Of a DNA stretch of 64,000 nt, positions 56,690 through 64,000 are shown one piece after another. Each line of letters begins with the position of its first letter. Position 1 is the first letter of the stretch. Source of the stretch: Streptomyces flaveolus (lineage in GTDB: Bacteria; Actinomycetota; Actinomycetes; Streptomycetales; Streptomycetaceae); NCBI RefSeq assembly GCF_014648815.1, contig NZ_BMRV01000002.1:682001-746000 (forward strand), given 5' to 3'. A program made the translations under genes and the position numbers. Below the pieces are notes generated by a model that saw nothing but the letters and a program-made list of their open reading frames with translations, was not told where the DNA came from and did not search any database.

Positions 56690-56718
56690 AGCGTACCTAT
56701 CGCATTCGCTGCGGTCAA
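56690..56718 (-). promoter_or_regulatory. rpsL: str operon promoter
   Basis: On the minus strand TTGACC (56718-56713), a 17-bp spacer and TACGCT (56695-56690): a near-perfect vegetative promoter, about 190 bp before rpsL. It agrees with the strong rpsL promoter known from Streptomyces. Confidence 0.8.
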
Positions 56719-56815
56719 AACAAATGGGCGAGACCGACGCCGGCGCCCGGCTCGCACCGCTTTCGCCCGGTCCGCGCCCGCCGCTCGGCCGGGCGCGCGG
56801 GGGCCGCGCACCGAC

Positions 56816-57856
56816 TCAGGCCCGCGGCTCCGGAATCCGCGCCCCGCCCCGGCCGGCGGGGGTGCCGGAGTCCGGAGTGCCGACGCGCGCGGCCCCGGGC
56901 TCGGGCTCCGCGGCCGCCGTGTCGTACCGGACGAAATACGTGGGCCTGTTCTGCACCGCCGTGTAGATCCGGCCGACGTACTCGCCGAGCAGGCCCACGC
57001 AGACCAGCTGGACGGCCCCGATGAACACGATCCCCGTGAAGAGGGAGGTCCAGCCGGGCACCGTGTGGCCCAGGGCGAAGGCGGTCAGCGTGTAGACCAG
57101 CAGACCCAGGCAGACCAGGAAGGCACCGGCGCCCAGCCAGGTGGCGATGCGCAGCGGGGCCGCGGAGAAGCCCGTGACGCTGTCCACCGCGAGGCGGATC
57201 ATCCGGCCGAGCGGGTACTTCGTCCGGCCCGCGGTGCGCGGCGCGCGCTGGTAGGTGACCTGGCCGCTCGGGAAACCCAGCCAGGGCACCAGGAGGCGGT
57301 AGACCCGCTGCTGGTCCGGCAGGGCCTTCAGCGCGTCCACCGCGGCCCGGCTGAGCAGCCGGAAGTCACCCGCCTGCGCGGGCACCGACGGGCCGGCCAG
57401 GCGGCGCATGAGCCGGTAGTAGACGCCCGCGGTCCGGCGCTTGAAGCCGGTGTCGCTGCTGCGGTCCGCCCGGACTCCGTAGACGATGTCCAGGCCCTCG
57501 GCGCGGGCCAGCGCCAGCATGTCGGGGATCTTCTCCGGCGGGTCCTGGAGGTCGGCGTCCAGACTCACCACGTAGGCCCCGGCCGCCCGGTCCAGGCCGG
57601 CGGTGAGGGCCGCCTGGTGGCCGGAGTTGCGCCGCAGCGCGATCACGCGGAGTTCCGGCCAGCCGAGCTGGAAGGCGGCGAGCAGCTCCGCGGTGCGGTC
57701 GGCGCTGCCGTCGTCCACCGCGACGACCTCGTGGGCGACGTCCAGCTCCGTCAGCACCGGCCGCAGCCTGCTGACCAGCGCGGGCAGGGCCTCTTCCTCG
57801 TTGTACATGGGTATGACGACCGACAGCACGATCGGCTCGTCCCGTTCCTCGGGCAC
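56816..57856 (-). CDS. Family 2 glycosyltransferase, polyprenyl-phosphate type
   Basis: A 346-residue GT-A fold enzyme (start GTG 57856, with GGAGG four bases upstream; GTG 57880 would add eight residues). LSVVIPMYNEEEALPALVSR, VDDGSADRT and the DXD-type SLDADLQDPPE are the nucleotide-sugar site. Two C-terminal membrane helices (WLGAGAFLVCLGLLVYTLTA, then GIVFIGAVQLVCVGLLGEYV) place it with GtrB/DPM1-like enzymes that load sugar on polyprenyl phosphate. A GT-C-type membrane enzyme is divergent next to it and may use the product. The C-terminal tail is disordered and Pro-rich. Confidence 0.85.
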   Translation of the reverse strand: MPEERDEPIVLSVVIPMYNEEEALPALVSRLRPVLTELDVAHEVVAVDDGSADRTAELLAAFQLGWPELRVIALRRNSGHQAALTAGLDRAAGAYVVSLDADLQDPPEKIPDMLALARAEGLDIVYGVRADRSSDTGFKRRTAGVYYRLMRRLAGPSVPAQAGDFRLLSRAAVDALKALPDQQRVYRLLVPWLGFPSGQVTYQRAPRTAGRTKYPLGRMIRLAVDSVTGFSAAPLRIATWLGAGAFLVCLGLLVYTLTAFALGHTVPGWTSLFTGIVFIGAVQLVCVGLLGEYVGRIYTAVQNRPTYFVRYDTAAAEPEPGAARVGTPDSGTPAGRGGARIPEPRA

Positions 57857-57958
57857 CGGCCCTCCCCTCACCCCTGACACAGAGCACAGATGTGCGACTC
57901 TTGTGCGATCTTATGGCAGCAATTGCTCGTTGAGGGCGGACCGAGGGGGATGACAGAC

Positions 57959-59311
57959 ATGGACACGGCTGCCGACGACACGGCGACCGACGCGTCCCTC
58001 GGCGCACGGGACGGGCTGTCCGCCGCGCACGAGACGGCCGGGCAGCGGACGGGGACCGGCCCCCTGGACCGGGCCCGGGCAGCCTGGGACGGCCGACGGC
58101 CCGCCTGGACCCGGCGCCTCACCCTGCCGGCCGGCGCGCGCCCGTACCTGCCCGCGCTGGCCCTGTACGGCGTCACCAAGCTCGTGGGCCTCACCGTCTT
58201 CGCCTCCCTGCTGGAGTACGCCGGGGACTATCACGACAAGAAACCGCGCTTCGGCGGCGGCGCCCACTGGTGGGACGTCCTGGCCACCTGGGACGGCTGG
58301 TGGTACCTCCAGGTCGCCGAGCACGGCTACCACCCCTCACTGGTACGCCTCGACTCCGACGGACTGTTCACCGTCCAGCAGAACTCGGTGGCGTTCTTCC
58401 CGCTCTACCCGGCCCTGATCCGCATGGTCTCGGAAGCCACCGGAATCGGCCTGTACGGCTCCGGCATCCTGGTCTCCGTCCTGGCCTCGTTCGTCGCCGC
58501 CGCCGGTATCTACGCCGTCGTCCGCCTGATCGCCGGGGCACGGGCGGGCACCATCGCCGCGGGCCTGTGGGCCGTGGCGCCCGGCGCGGGCGTCGAGTGG
58601 GCCGTGTACTCCGAATCCGTGTTCGTCGCCATCGCCGCCTGGACCTGCTACGCCGTGATGACCCGGCGCTGGGTCGCGGCCGGACTGCTGGCCTGTATCG
58701 CCGGCTTGAACCGGCCCACGTCCGCGGTGCTCATAGGCGCCGTGGGACTCGCCGCGCTGGTGACCCTGGCCCGCCCCGCGACCCGGCGCGAACACGGCGT
58801 GTGGGGCCCGCTGTACGCCATGATCGTCGCCCCGCTGGGCCTGCTGTTCTACGTCGCCTGGGTCGGCTACAGCACCGGCGAGCCCTCGGCGTACTTCATC
58901 CTCCAGCGCGAGGGCTGGGCGCACTTCTTCGACTACGGCGCCTACAGCCTGGACGTGCTGCGCAACCTGGCGGTGGGCCGCAACGACTACGTCTTCGCGT
59001 TCTCCACCCCCGACCTGCTCTCCCTCCAGCTGGTCCTGGCGCTGCCCTTCCTCATCGCCCTGATGCTGCGCAAGAAGCCCCCGCTGGTGCTCGTCGCCTA
59101 CACCCTGGCGTCGATCATCACGGTCCTGGGCACGCAGCAGATGTTCGGCAACACGATGCGCTACCTGCTCCCCGTCTTCCCCCTCCTCCTCGCCCCGGCA
59201 GCGGCACTGAGCCGCCTGAAACTGCCGAGCCTGACGGTGTTCTTCACGACGGCGGCGCTCGCGTCGGGGTGGTACGCGCACTACGTCATCTTCGAACTGG
59301 GCGTGCCGTAG
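57959..59311 (+). CDS. GT-C-type membrane mannosyltransferase-like protein
   Basis: A 450-residue polytopic membrane protein (about nine helices) after an 80-residue charged N-terminus. HWWDVLATWDGWWYLQVAEH early in the sequence is the luminal-loop motif (W-D-x-W-Y) of PIG-V-like, dolichol/polyprenyl-phosphate mannosyltransferases. FFPLYPALIRMV and GLNRPTSAVLIGAVG support it. ATG 57959 is chosen because GAGGGGG lies nine bases upstream; ATG 57950 is adjacent to that site. It is divergent from the GT2 gene, which may supply its lipid-linked sugar donor. Confidence 0.78.
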   Translation: MDTAADDTATDASLGARDGLSAAHETAGQRTGTGPLDRARAAWDGRRPAWTRRLTLPAGARPYLPALALYGVTKLVGLTVFASLLEYAGDYHDKKPRFGGGAHWWDVLATWDGWWYLQVAEHGYHPSLVRLDSDGLFTVQQNSVAFFPLYPALIRMVSEATGIGLYGSGILVSVLASFVAAAGIYAVVRLIAGARAGTIAAGLWAVAPGAGVEWAVYSESVFVAIAAWTCYAVMTRRWVAAGLLACIAGLNRPTSAVLIGAVGLAALVTLARPATRREHGVWGPLYAMIVAPLGLLFYVAWVGYSTGEPSAYFILQREGWAHFFDYGAYSLDVLRNLAVGRNDYVFAFSTPDLLSLQLVLALPFLIALMLRKKPPLVLVAYTLASIITVLGTQQMFGNTMRYLLPVFPLLLAPAAALSRLKLPSLTVFFTTAALASGWYAHYVIFELGVP

Positions 59312-59441
59312 ATCGTCCCGCCCCCGAAGGCATCACGACCGGCCACGACGGCTGATTGCCGCCCGTTGCCCTCATCGACAGTTCCCGTACGTTGACCATG
59401 GCGATTGCGGCATCGGCACAGGTGGACGCGGGGGCGGCGGA

Positions 59442-60158
59442 ATGACCGGGGGACGTGCACATGCGTGGCAGGACGACGGCTTCGACGACGGCGTGCCCTT
59501 CCTCGCCCGGCTGGAGAAGGAAGACCGCGCGGCCCTCCTTCAAATCGGACGGCCCCTGCGCTATCGAGCACGCAGCGTCATCCTGCACCAGGACGAGCCT
59601 TCGTCCCACGTTCTTTTGTTACTGCACGGCTGGCCCAAGGTGACGGCCATAGCGGCCAACGGCTATGAAGCCCTGCTGGCGCTACGTGGCCCGGGAGACA
59701 TCGTCGGCGAGGGCGCGGCGCTCAGCGGCCGTCATCGCTCGGCGACGGTCACGGCACTGGATCACGTCGAAGCCGTCGTCATCGACCAGGCCCGCTTCAC
59801 CACTTTCCTCACCGCCAACCCCCGGGCAGCCCTGCGGCTGCTCAGTCTCACTACGGACCGCCAGCGCTCGACCGATCGCCGACGTCTGGAATGGGCGGCG
59901 CTCACCGTGCGCGAGCGCCTGGCGGTGCTTCTGCTCGAACTGGTCCGCACCCACGGGACCCGCACGGACGAGGGTGTCGAGCTGACCATCGGCCTCAGCC
60001 AGCAGGAATTCGCCGGATCGGTCGGCTCCTCACGCGAGGCAGTCGCCCGGCTCCTCAAAGAACTGCGGGACCGCCATGTGGTCGTGACACGACGCCGCCG
60101 CATCATCGTCCTGCGCCCGGAGGTGCTGCGTCGCATCATCGGCGAACAGCACGCCTGA
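59442..60158 (+). CDS. Crp/Fnr family regulator with intact cyclic-nucleotide pocket
   Basis: A 238-residue protein: a cNMP-binding domain (about 15-140) and a C-terminal winged HTH (about 155-235; IGLSQQEFAGSVGSSREAVA). The phosphate-binding cassette reads GEGAALSGRHRSATV, keeping the E90 and R99-S100 residues that hold the cyclic phosphate. So it can be expected to bind a cyclic nucleotide, though the base contact cannot be judged. It lies 111 bp upstream of a cyclase-like gene on the same strand, so it may be its transcriptional partner. A 15-codon open frame (59,398-59,445) overlaps its ATG. Confidence 0.85.
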   Translation: MTGGRAHAWQDDGFDDGVPFLARLEKEDRAALLQIGRPLRYRARSVILHQDEPSSHVLLLLHGWPKVTAIAANGYEALLALRGPGDIVGEGAALSGRHRSATVTALDHVEAVVIDQARFTTFLTANPRAALRLLSLTTDRQRSTDRRRLEWAALTVRERLAVLLLELVRTHGTRTDEGVELTIGLSQQEFAGSVGSSREAVARLLKELRDRHVVVTRRRRIIVLRPEVLRRIIGEQHA

Positions 60159-60269
60159 CTCCTCCGTACTGTGCACCCGGTCACAGTCCGTCCGTGTCAT
60201 CGGGCCTCTGGCGCGAGTCGTGCGTCCGCCATCGTGCTGCTTAACCGAGCAAACACGAGGGGCAGAGCC

Positions 60270-60992
60270 ATGACGGATCCTGTGTACCGCACCATCCTCC
60301 TCTTAGACATCGAGCAGTTCGGCTCCCGCGACGACGTGGAGCAGGCGTTCCTGCGGCGGCTCCTCTACGAGGTCGTGGACGCCACGCTCTTCGCCGCCGG
60401 CATCGACGAGTCGGCGCGACTGCGCGCGGACCGCGGCGACTCCGTCATGGAACTCATCGACGTCCAGGCCTCCGTACCAGCCCTGGTCAAAACCCTGCTG
60501 ACCGAGACACCCGCGCTCCTGCACAGCAAGAATCGGCTGATCGCCAGCAGCGCCCGGATGCGTCTGCGCGTCGTCCTCTCGTCCGGCTACGTCGCCGTCG
60601 ACGAGCTCGACGGCTGGGTCGGCTCAGACCTCAATCACGCCGTACGCCTGCTGGACTCCGACCCGCTGCGCGACGCCCTCAAGGAGCGAGACGACCACAG
60701 CGTCCTGTGTGTGTCCGACGGCATCTACCAGGGCGTCGTCCGTCACGGACCACTCGGTGTCCGCCCGGACGACTTCCACCGCATCACCGTGGACACGAAG
60801 GAAGGCCCCACGGTGGCTTGGCTGCACGGAGAGCCCGGGGTCGCACGGGACGCCGCCTCCGAGTCGGCGCCGGTTCCGGACACGCTTGCCCCGTCGCCCA
60901 CTGCCACCCACGTCCATGGCGACCTGTACGGCCAGACCGGAGGCACCCTGCACGGCGGCCAGCGATTCGACTTCACCCGGCGTGAACGATAG
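60270..60992 (+). CDS. Class III nucleotidyl cyclase-like protein with C-terminal Gly-rich motif
   Basis: A 240-residue protein from ATG 60270, with GAGGGG upstream. The fold signatures of class III cyclases are visible: LLDIEQFGSR with D13, ADRGDSVMEL with D57 (the two metal aspartates), and WVGSDLNHAVRLLD with N122 and R126 (transition-state pair). Other parts are degenerate, so activity and base specificity are uncertain. Residues about 190-212 are a Ser/Pro/Ala linker. The last 25 residues hold a Gly-rich motif (H216 to F235, GDLYGQTGGTLHGG) that recurs in the next protein. It is followed by the NTPase gene eight bases downstream. It could make a signal for the neighbouring Crp-like protein or act as an effector. 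Confidence 0.7.
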   Translation: MTDPVYRTILLLDIEQFGSRDDVEQAFLRRLLYEVVDATLFAAGIDESARLRADRGDSVMELIDVQASVPALVKTLLTETPALLHSKNRLIASSARMRLRVVLSSGYVAVDELDGWVGSDLNHAVRLLDSDPLRDALKERDDHSVLCVSDGIYQGVVRHGPLGVRPDDFHRITVDTKEGPTVAWLHGEPGVARDAASESAPVPDTLAPSPTATHVHGDLYGQTGGTLHGGQRFDFTRRER

Positions 60993-61000
60993 GAGCGCCG

Positions 61001-63127
61001 ATGAGCCAGACAGAGACTACGGCCGGCCCGGTCAAACCGGCCGACGAGGTCACACAGGACGGCGAGCAGAAGGACCAGGAAGAGTCGGGCGACGGACAGC
61101 AACAGCCGCGCCAGAAGGCCTGGGCCGCGCGCCGGGACCTGATCGCGCACGGCCCCGAATTCATCTCCACCCTGGTCGGGGGTGACCAGTTCGGCCAGTC
61201 GGGAGGCACCCACTACGGTGACAAGATCTTCCACATCGGAGGCCGGACCGAAGCGTCCCTCTCCGTCCCCGGGCAGATCCCCCGGGCGGAGGTGGAGACG
61301 CTGGCTGGTGTCTTCCGGGAGAGCGAGGACTTCGACGTCGCGCTCGCGCGCCTACGGGCCGACCGATTCGTCCTACTGTCGGGCGGACGGGAAACGGGCC
61401 GGCGGTCGGCCGCTCTGATGCTGCTGCACCGGCTGGGCACCGACCGGCTGCTCGAACTGGTCCCGCCCGCCTCGTTTCCGGCCCTGTCCGACCAGTTGGA
61501 CACCCGGGCCGGTCATGTCCTGTGTGATCTGTCCGTCAGCCGAAGCCGCCCCCTGCGCCAACCGCATCTGCTCGCGCTGCGCGAGGAACTGGAGGGCCGG
61601 GACGCGTATCTGGTGATCACCGTCGAACCATCCGCCGCACTGGGCGACATCCCGTTCGTACGGTGGGAGCCGCCGACAGCGGAAGACATGCTGTACGCCC
61701 ATGTCACCGCGGTCGTCGGGGAGAGCGCCTGGCCGGAACTGCACGGGCTCGCTCCGGTGAAGGAGTTTCTCGCCCAGCAGCACCGCCCGCGCCAGATCGA
61801 GGGATTCGCGCAGCGGCTCGTCGCACTGCACCGCAGAGAGGCCGACGAAGAACACCTGACCGCGTACGGCGAGGCCGCCGTACGGACCCAGATCATCCGC
61901 TGGCTCACCGGTCCCGAGCCCGACCTGCGGGAGCAGGCCTTCCTCATCTCACTCGCGGTCTTCGACCGGGCGCCGTACGCGGTGGCCGCGGAAGTCGGCG
62001 ACGGGCTCTACACGCGACTGCACAGGATCGAGAAGCCCGGCGTCCCGCCGCACATCCCTGTCTTCGGCAGCTCGCGCGAGGAACGGCTCCGCCTCGCCCG
62101 CGCCGAGGGCTACATAGGTACGGAGGCCACCGAACAGGGGCCTGTCGTCGGCAAGTTCTTCGCCGCATTCCGGGACAAGCGGACGGCCGAGCTCCTGCTG
62201 GAGGAGGTGTGGAACCTCCACCCCTCCGCCCGTCCCGCCCTCGCCGAGTGGATCCGCAAGCTCGCCGAGGACCGGCGCCCCCTGGTCCGGACCCGCGCGG
62301 CCTCGGCCGCCGCCCGGCTGGCCCACTCCGACCTGTCGTCCGCCCTGGCCCATCTCATCGAGCCGTGGGCGGATGCCCGCGACCCCTACTCCTGGCTGGC
62401 CGCCGCCAACGCCCTCACTATGGCCCAGCTCCTGGGAGTGCCGACCGTCCTGCGCATCCTGCACGACTGGTGCACAGGCGAGGCGGAGAGCCGGCGCTGG
62501 ACGGCCATCCGCGCCTTCGGCCTGCTGGGGCCCGTTCATCACGAGGAAGCCCTGGACGCGCTTCTGGACGCGGTCCACCGTCAGCCGCCCGCCCTCGACG
62601 TCCAGGACTCTGAGGAAGAGGAGCCGTCGGAGGGGACCAAACAGTTCGCCGATGCTCTGGAACTGTTACTCCTCGCCGTTCGGGAGCCCGTGCTGGCCGA
62701 GCTGGCCAAACAGCTCGACCCCCACCGCGCGGACCGCACGGCCCGCCCGTACGCACTGCTCGCCTTCTTCCAGGCCTGTACCCAGGCGAAGGAGGGCGAC
62801 AGCGGACGCCCGCTCGTCCTCGACTGGTACGCCCAGGCCCTCGAAGCCGGGGACACGACGACCGCACGTCACCTTGCCCTGTTCTGGGAGGCCCTGCTGT
62901 CCGACCGGACGCACACCACGCGGGCCCTCGGCATTCTGCGGGGCTGGGTACGCGCAGCCGACACCGACCCACAGTCCGAAGAGGCCCTCGTCCCGCTGCT
63001 GAACGCGTTGGTCGGCACCTCTGCCAACCAACGACGTGTCACTCACCTGCTGCGCACGGCACGCGGCTTCGGGGGGACCCCCTCCCCGGCCGCTGACCGG
63101 CTGCTGAAACGCCTTTCCCGTGCCTGA
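61001..63127 (+). CDS. STAND-like NTPase with helical repeats and N-terminal Gly-rich motif
   Basis: A 708-residue protein from ATG 61001, with AGGAG five bases upstream. Residues 1-45 are a disordered, Gln/Glu-rich segment. Residues 60-79 (GDQFGQSGGTHYGDK) match the C-terminal motif of the cyclase-like protein. A P-loop-like GGRETGRRS (128-136) has arginine where lysine is expected, with a possible Walker B at HVLCDLSVS, so the NTPase is degenerate or novel. From about 400 to the end are paired helices like HEAT/TPR repeats (TRAASAAARLAHSDLSSALA; RRWTAIRAFGLLGPVHHEEA). The overall layout is that of STAND signalling proteins; no toxic domain is recognised. Confidence 0.6.
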   Translation: MSQTETTAGPVKPADEVTQDGEQKDQEESGDGQQQPRQKAWAARRDLIAHGPEFISTLVGGDQFGQSGGTHYGDKIFHIGGRTEASLSVPGQIPRAEVETLAGVFRESEDFDVALARLRADRFVLLSGGRETGRRSAALMLLHRLGTDRLLELVPPASFPALSDQLDTRAGHVLCDLSVSRSRPLRQPHLLALREELEGRDAYLVITVEPSAALGDIPFVRWEPPTAEDMLYAHVTAVVGESAWPELHGLAPVKEFLAQQHRPRQIEGFAQRLVALHRREADEEHLTAYGEAAVRTQIIRWLTGPEPDLREQAFLISLAVFDRAPYAVAAEVGDGLYTRLHRIEKPGVPPHIPVFGSSREERLRLARAEGYIGTEATEQGPVVGKFFAAFRDKRTAELLLEEVWNLHPSARPALAEWIRKLAEDRRPLVRTRAASAAARLAHSDLSSALAHLIEPWADARDPYSWLAAANALTMAQLLGVPTVLRILHDWCTGEAESRRWTAIRAFGLLGPVHHEEALDALLDAVHRQPPALDVQDSEEEEPSEGTKQFADALELLLLAVREPVLAELAKQLDPHRADRTARPYALLAFFQACTQAKEGDSGRPLVLDWYAQALEAGDTTTARHLALFWEALLSDRTHTTRALGILRGWVRAADTDPQSEEALVPLLNALVGTSANQRRVTHLLRTARGFGGTPSPAADRLLKRLSRA

Positions 63128-63149
63128 GCCCCTTTATCGGAGGCAGCCC

Positions 63150-64000
63150 ATGGAAATCCCCTTACAGCCCGAGGACCTCGACTGGTTCCGGCAACGGCCC
63201 CACTCCCCCGCTCGAGCCATCCAGGATCCCGTCCGCACCGTCTGGCAACTCCCCCGCTTCCGCCTCGGCCGGCACCGCTTCAGCGGGCGCGTCGACCACG
63301 CACTGGTCTGCGTTACGCGGAACGGGTCCTACGAGACCTTCTCACCACCCCACCGACCCGCGTCCGTACGGCGGTACATCGCCCTGTATGAGGTGGACAC
63401 CGATCCGCAGGCGTTCCAGCTCACCGTGCCCCTTCCCAGCCTGGTCGACAGTTTCGAGTTCGAGGCCACCGCCGACATCGCCTGGCGCGTCGTGAACCCT
63501 GCGCAGTTCGTCCGGAGTCAGGAGCGGGATGTGCCGGGGCTCCTCACCCGAAAGGTGCTCCCCGTGCTCCGCGCCGCCAGCCGCGGCCACGGCATCGAAG
63601 CGAGCGCTGCAGCCGAACAGGCCGTGCAGCAGGCGGTGAACGGTGCCGCGTGGCTCGGTGAGGAGCAGGGCCTGCGCATGTCCTGCTCTGTCCGGCTGCG
63701 CCGCGACGAGACCGAACGCGACCACCAGGCCCGGCTGCGTACCGCCCGGCACGAGGCCGCGGCGGCACAGCCGGAGCACGAGGCGTCCGCGCTCCGTCAG
63801 GCGTACGAGGCGGAGCGGATTGGGGAGAGGATCAAGTTCTACGAGCAGCATGTGGTCCGGGGAGACTTCGCCGCACTCGCTCTGCACCTGGCGACGCACC
63901 CCGAAGACACTCAAGTGGTACTCGGTCACCTCCGTGACGGACAAGCCGAGCTGGTCCAGACCCAGCTTCATCTGATCGACCAGGCTCTGGACAGCAAGCG
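63150..64000 (+). CDS. SPFH/band-7-like protein, C-terminus beyond window edge
   Basis: An open frame from ATG 63150 (GGAGG six bases upstream) runs without stop to the right end; 283 residues are visible. The N-terminal part (FQLTVPLPSLVDSFEFEATA, then DIAWRVVNPAQFV) resembles the beta-rich SPFH domain of stomatin/flotillin-type proteins. LTRKVLPVLRAASRGHGIEA follows, then a long charged helix region (about 195-240), and further helices. No signal peptide or membrane segment is seen so far. It starts 22 bp past the NTPase gene and belongs to the same operon; similar SPFH-like proteins occur in bacterial NTP-dependent conflict operons. Confidence 0.6.
   Translation, partial: MEIPLQPEDLDWFRQRPHSPARAIQDPVRTVWQLPRFRLGRHRFSGRVDHALVCVTRNGSYETFSPPHRPASVRRYIALYEVDTDPQAFQLTVPLPSLVDSFEFEATADIAWRVVNPAQFVRSQERDVPGLLTRKVLPVLRAASRGHGIEASAAAEQAVQQAVNGAAWLGEEQGLRMSCSVRLRRDETERDHQARLRTARHEAAAAQPEHEASALRQAYEAERIGERIKFYEQHVVRGDFAALALHLATHPEDTQVVLGHLRDGQAELVQTQLHLIDQALDSK

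Overview
The window is a piece of a Streptomyces chromosome. GC content is very high, codons end in G or C, many starts are GTG, and the gene content and order match the region around the str, S10-spc-alpha and glmS-alr clusters of Streptomyces. As usual for this genus, rpsD is absent from the rpsM-rpsK-rpoA stretch.

Layout from left to right. 1-8,514, minus strand: an alpha/beta hydrolase cut by the window edge, alr, a 385-bp tandem-repeat array, nnr, acpS, an acyltransferase, glmS and a lipoprotein. These are mostly cell-wall precursor and cofactor functions. 8,726-10,689, plus strand: coaA and a DUF389 membrane protein. 10,776-21,591: glmM, rpsI-rplM with a clear promoter, a GT87 membrane protein, a membrane-anchored hypothetical protein, truA, a secreted hypothetical protein, then rplQ, rpoA, rpsK, rpsM, rpmJ and infA. 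21,741-34,829: map, adk, secY and the S10/spc ribosomal operon from rplO up to rpsJ, all on the minus strand and often coupled by TGATG overlaps. 35,261-51,906: about 17 kb of accessory genes between the S10 and str operons. They include a WXG100-like/type VII-secretion-like group, a second acyltransferase, gdhA, an SDR/tautomerase pair with a divergent regulator, a whiJ-type module (HTH, DUF397, ATPase), a decayed HTH gene, a VOC protein with a divergent WYL regulator, a LysR regulator, a streptogrisin-C-like protease and a membrane protein. 52,120-56,495: the str operon rpsL-rpsG-fusA-tuf with a near-consensus promoter at 56,690-56,718. 56,816-59,311: two divergent membrane glycosyltransferase genes. 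59,442-64,000, plus strand: a Crp/Fnr regulator, a small class III cyclase-like protein, a STAND-like NTPase with helical repeats, and an SPFH-like protein cut by the right edge.

The most unusual part is the right-hand module. The cyclase-like protein ends in a glycine-rich motif that recurs near the N-terminus of the next protein, the topology known for amyloid-type signalling partners in effector/NLR-like pairs. A cyclic-nucleotide-binding regulator lies immediately upstream. Other notable points are a 25-nt element shared by the leaders of the rpsJ and rpsL operons, a duplicated 3' end of rpsK, an in-frame stop splitting a WXG100-like gene pair, and a tandem 23-bp array related to dispersed intergenic repeats.
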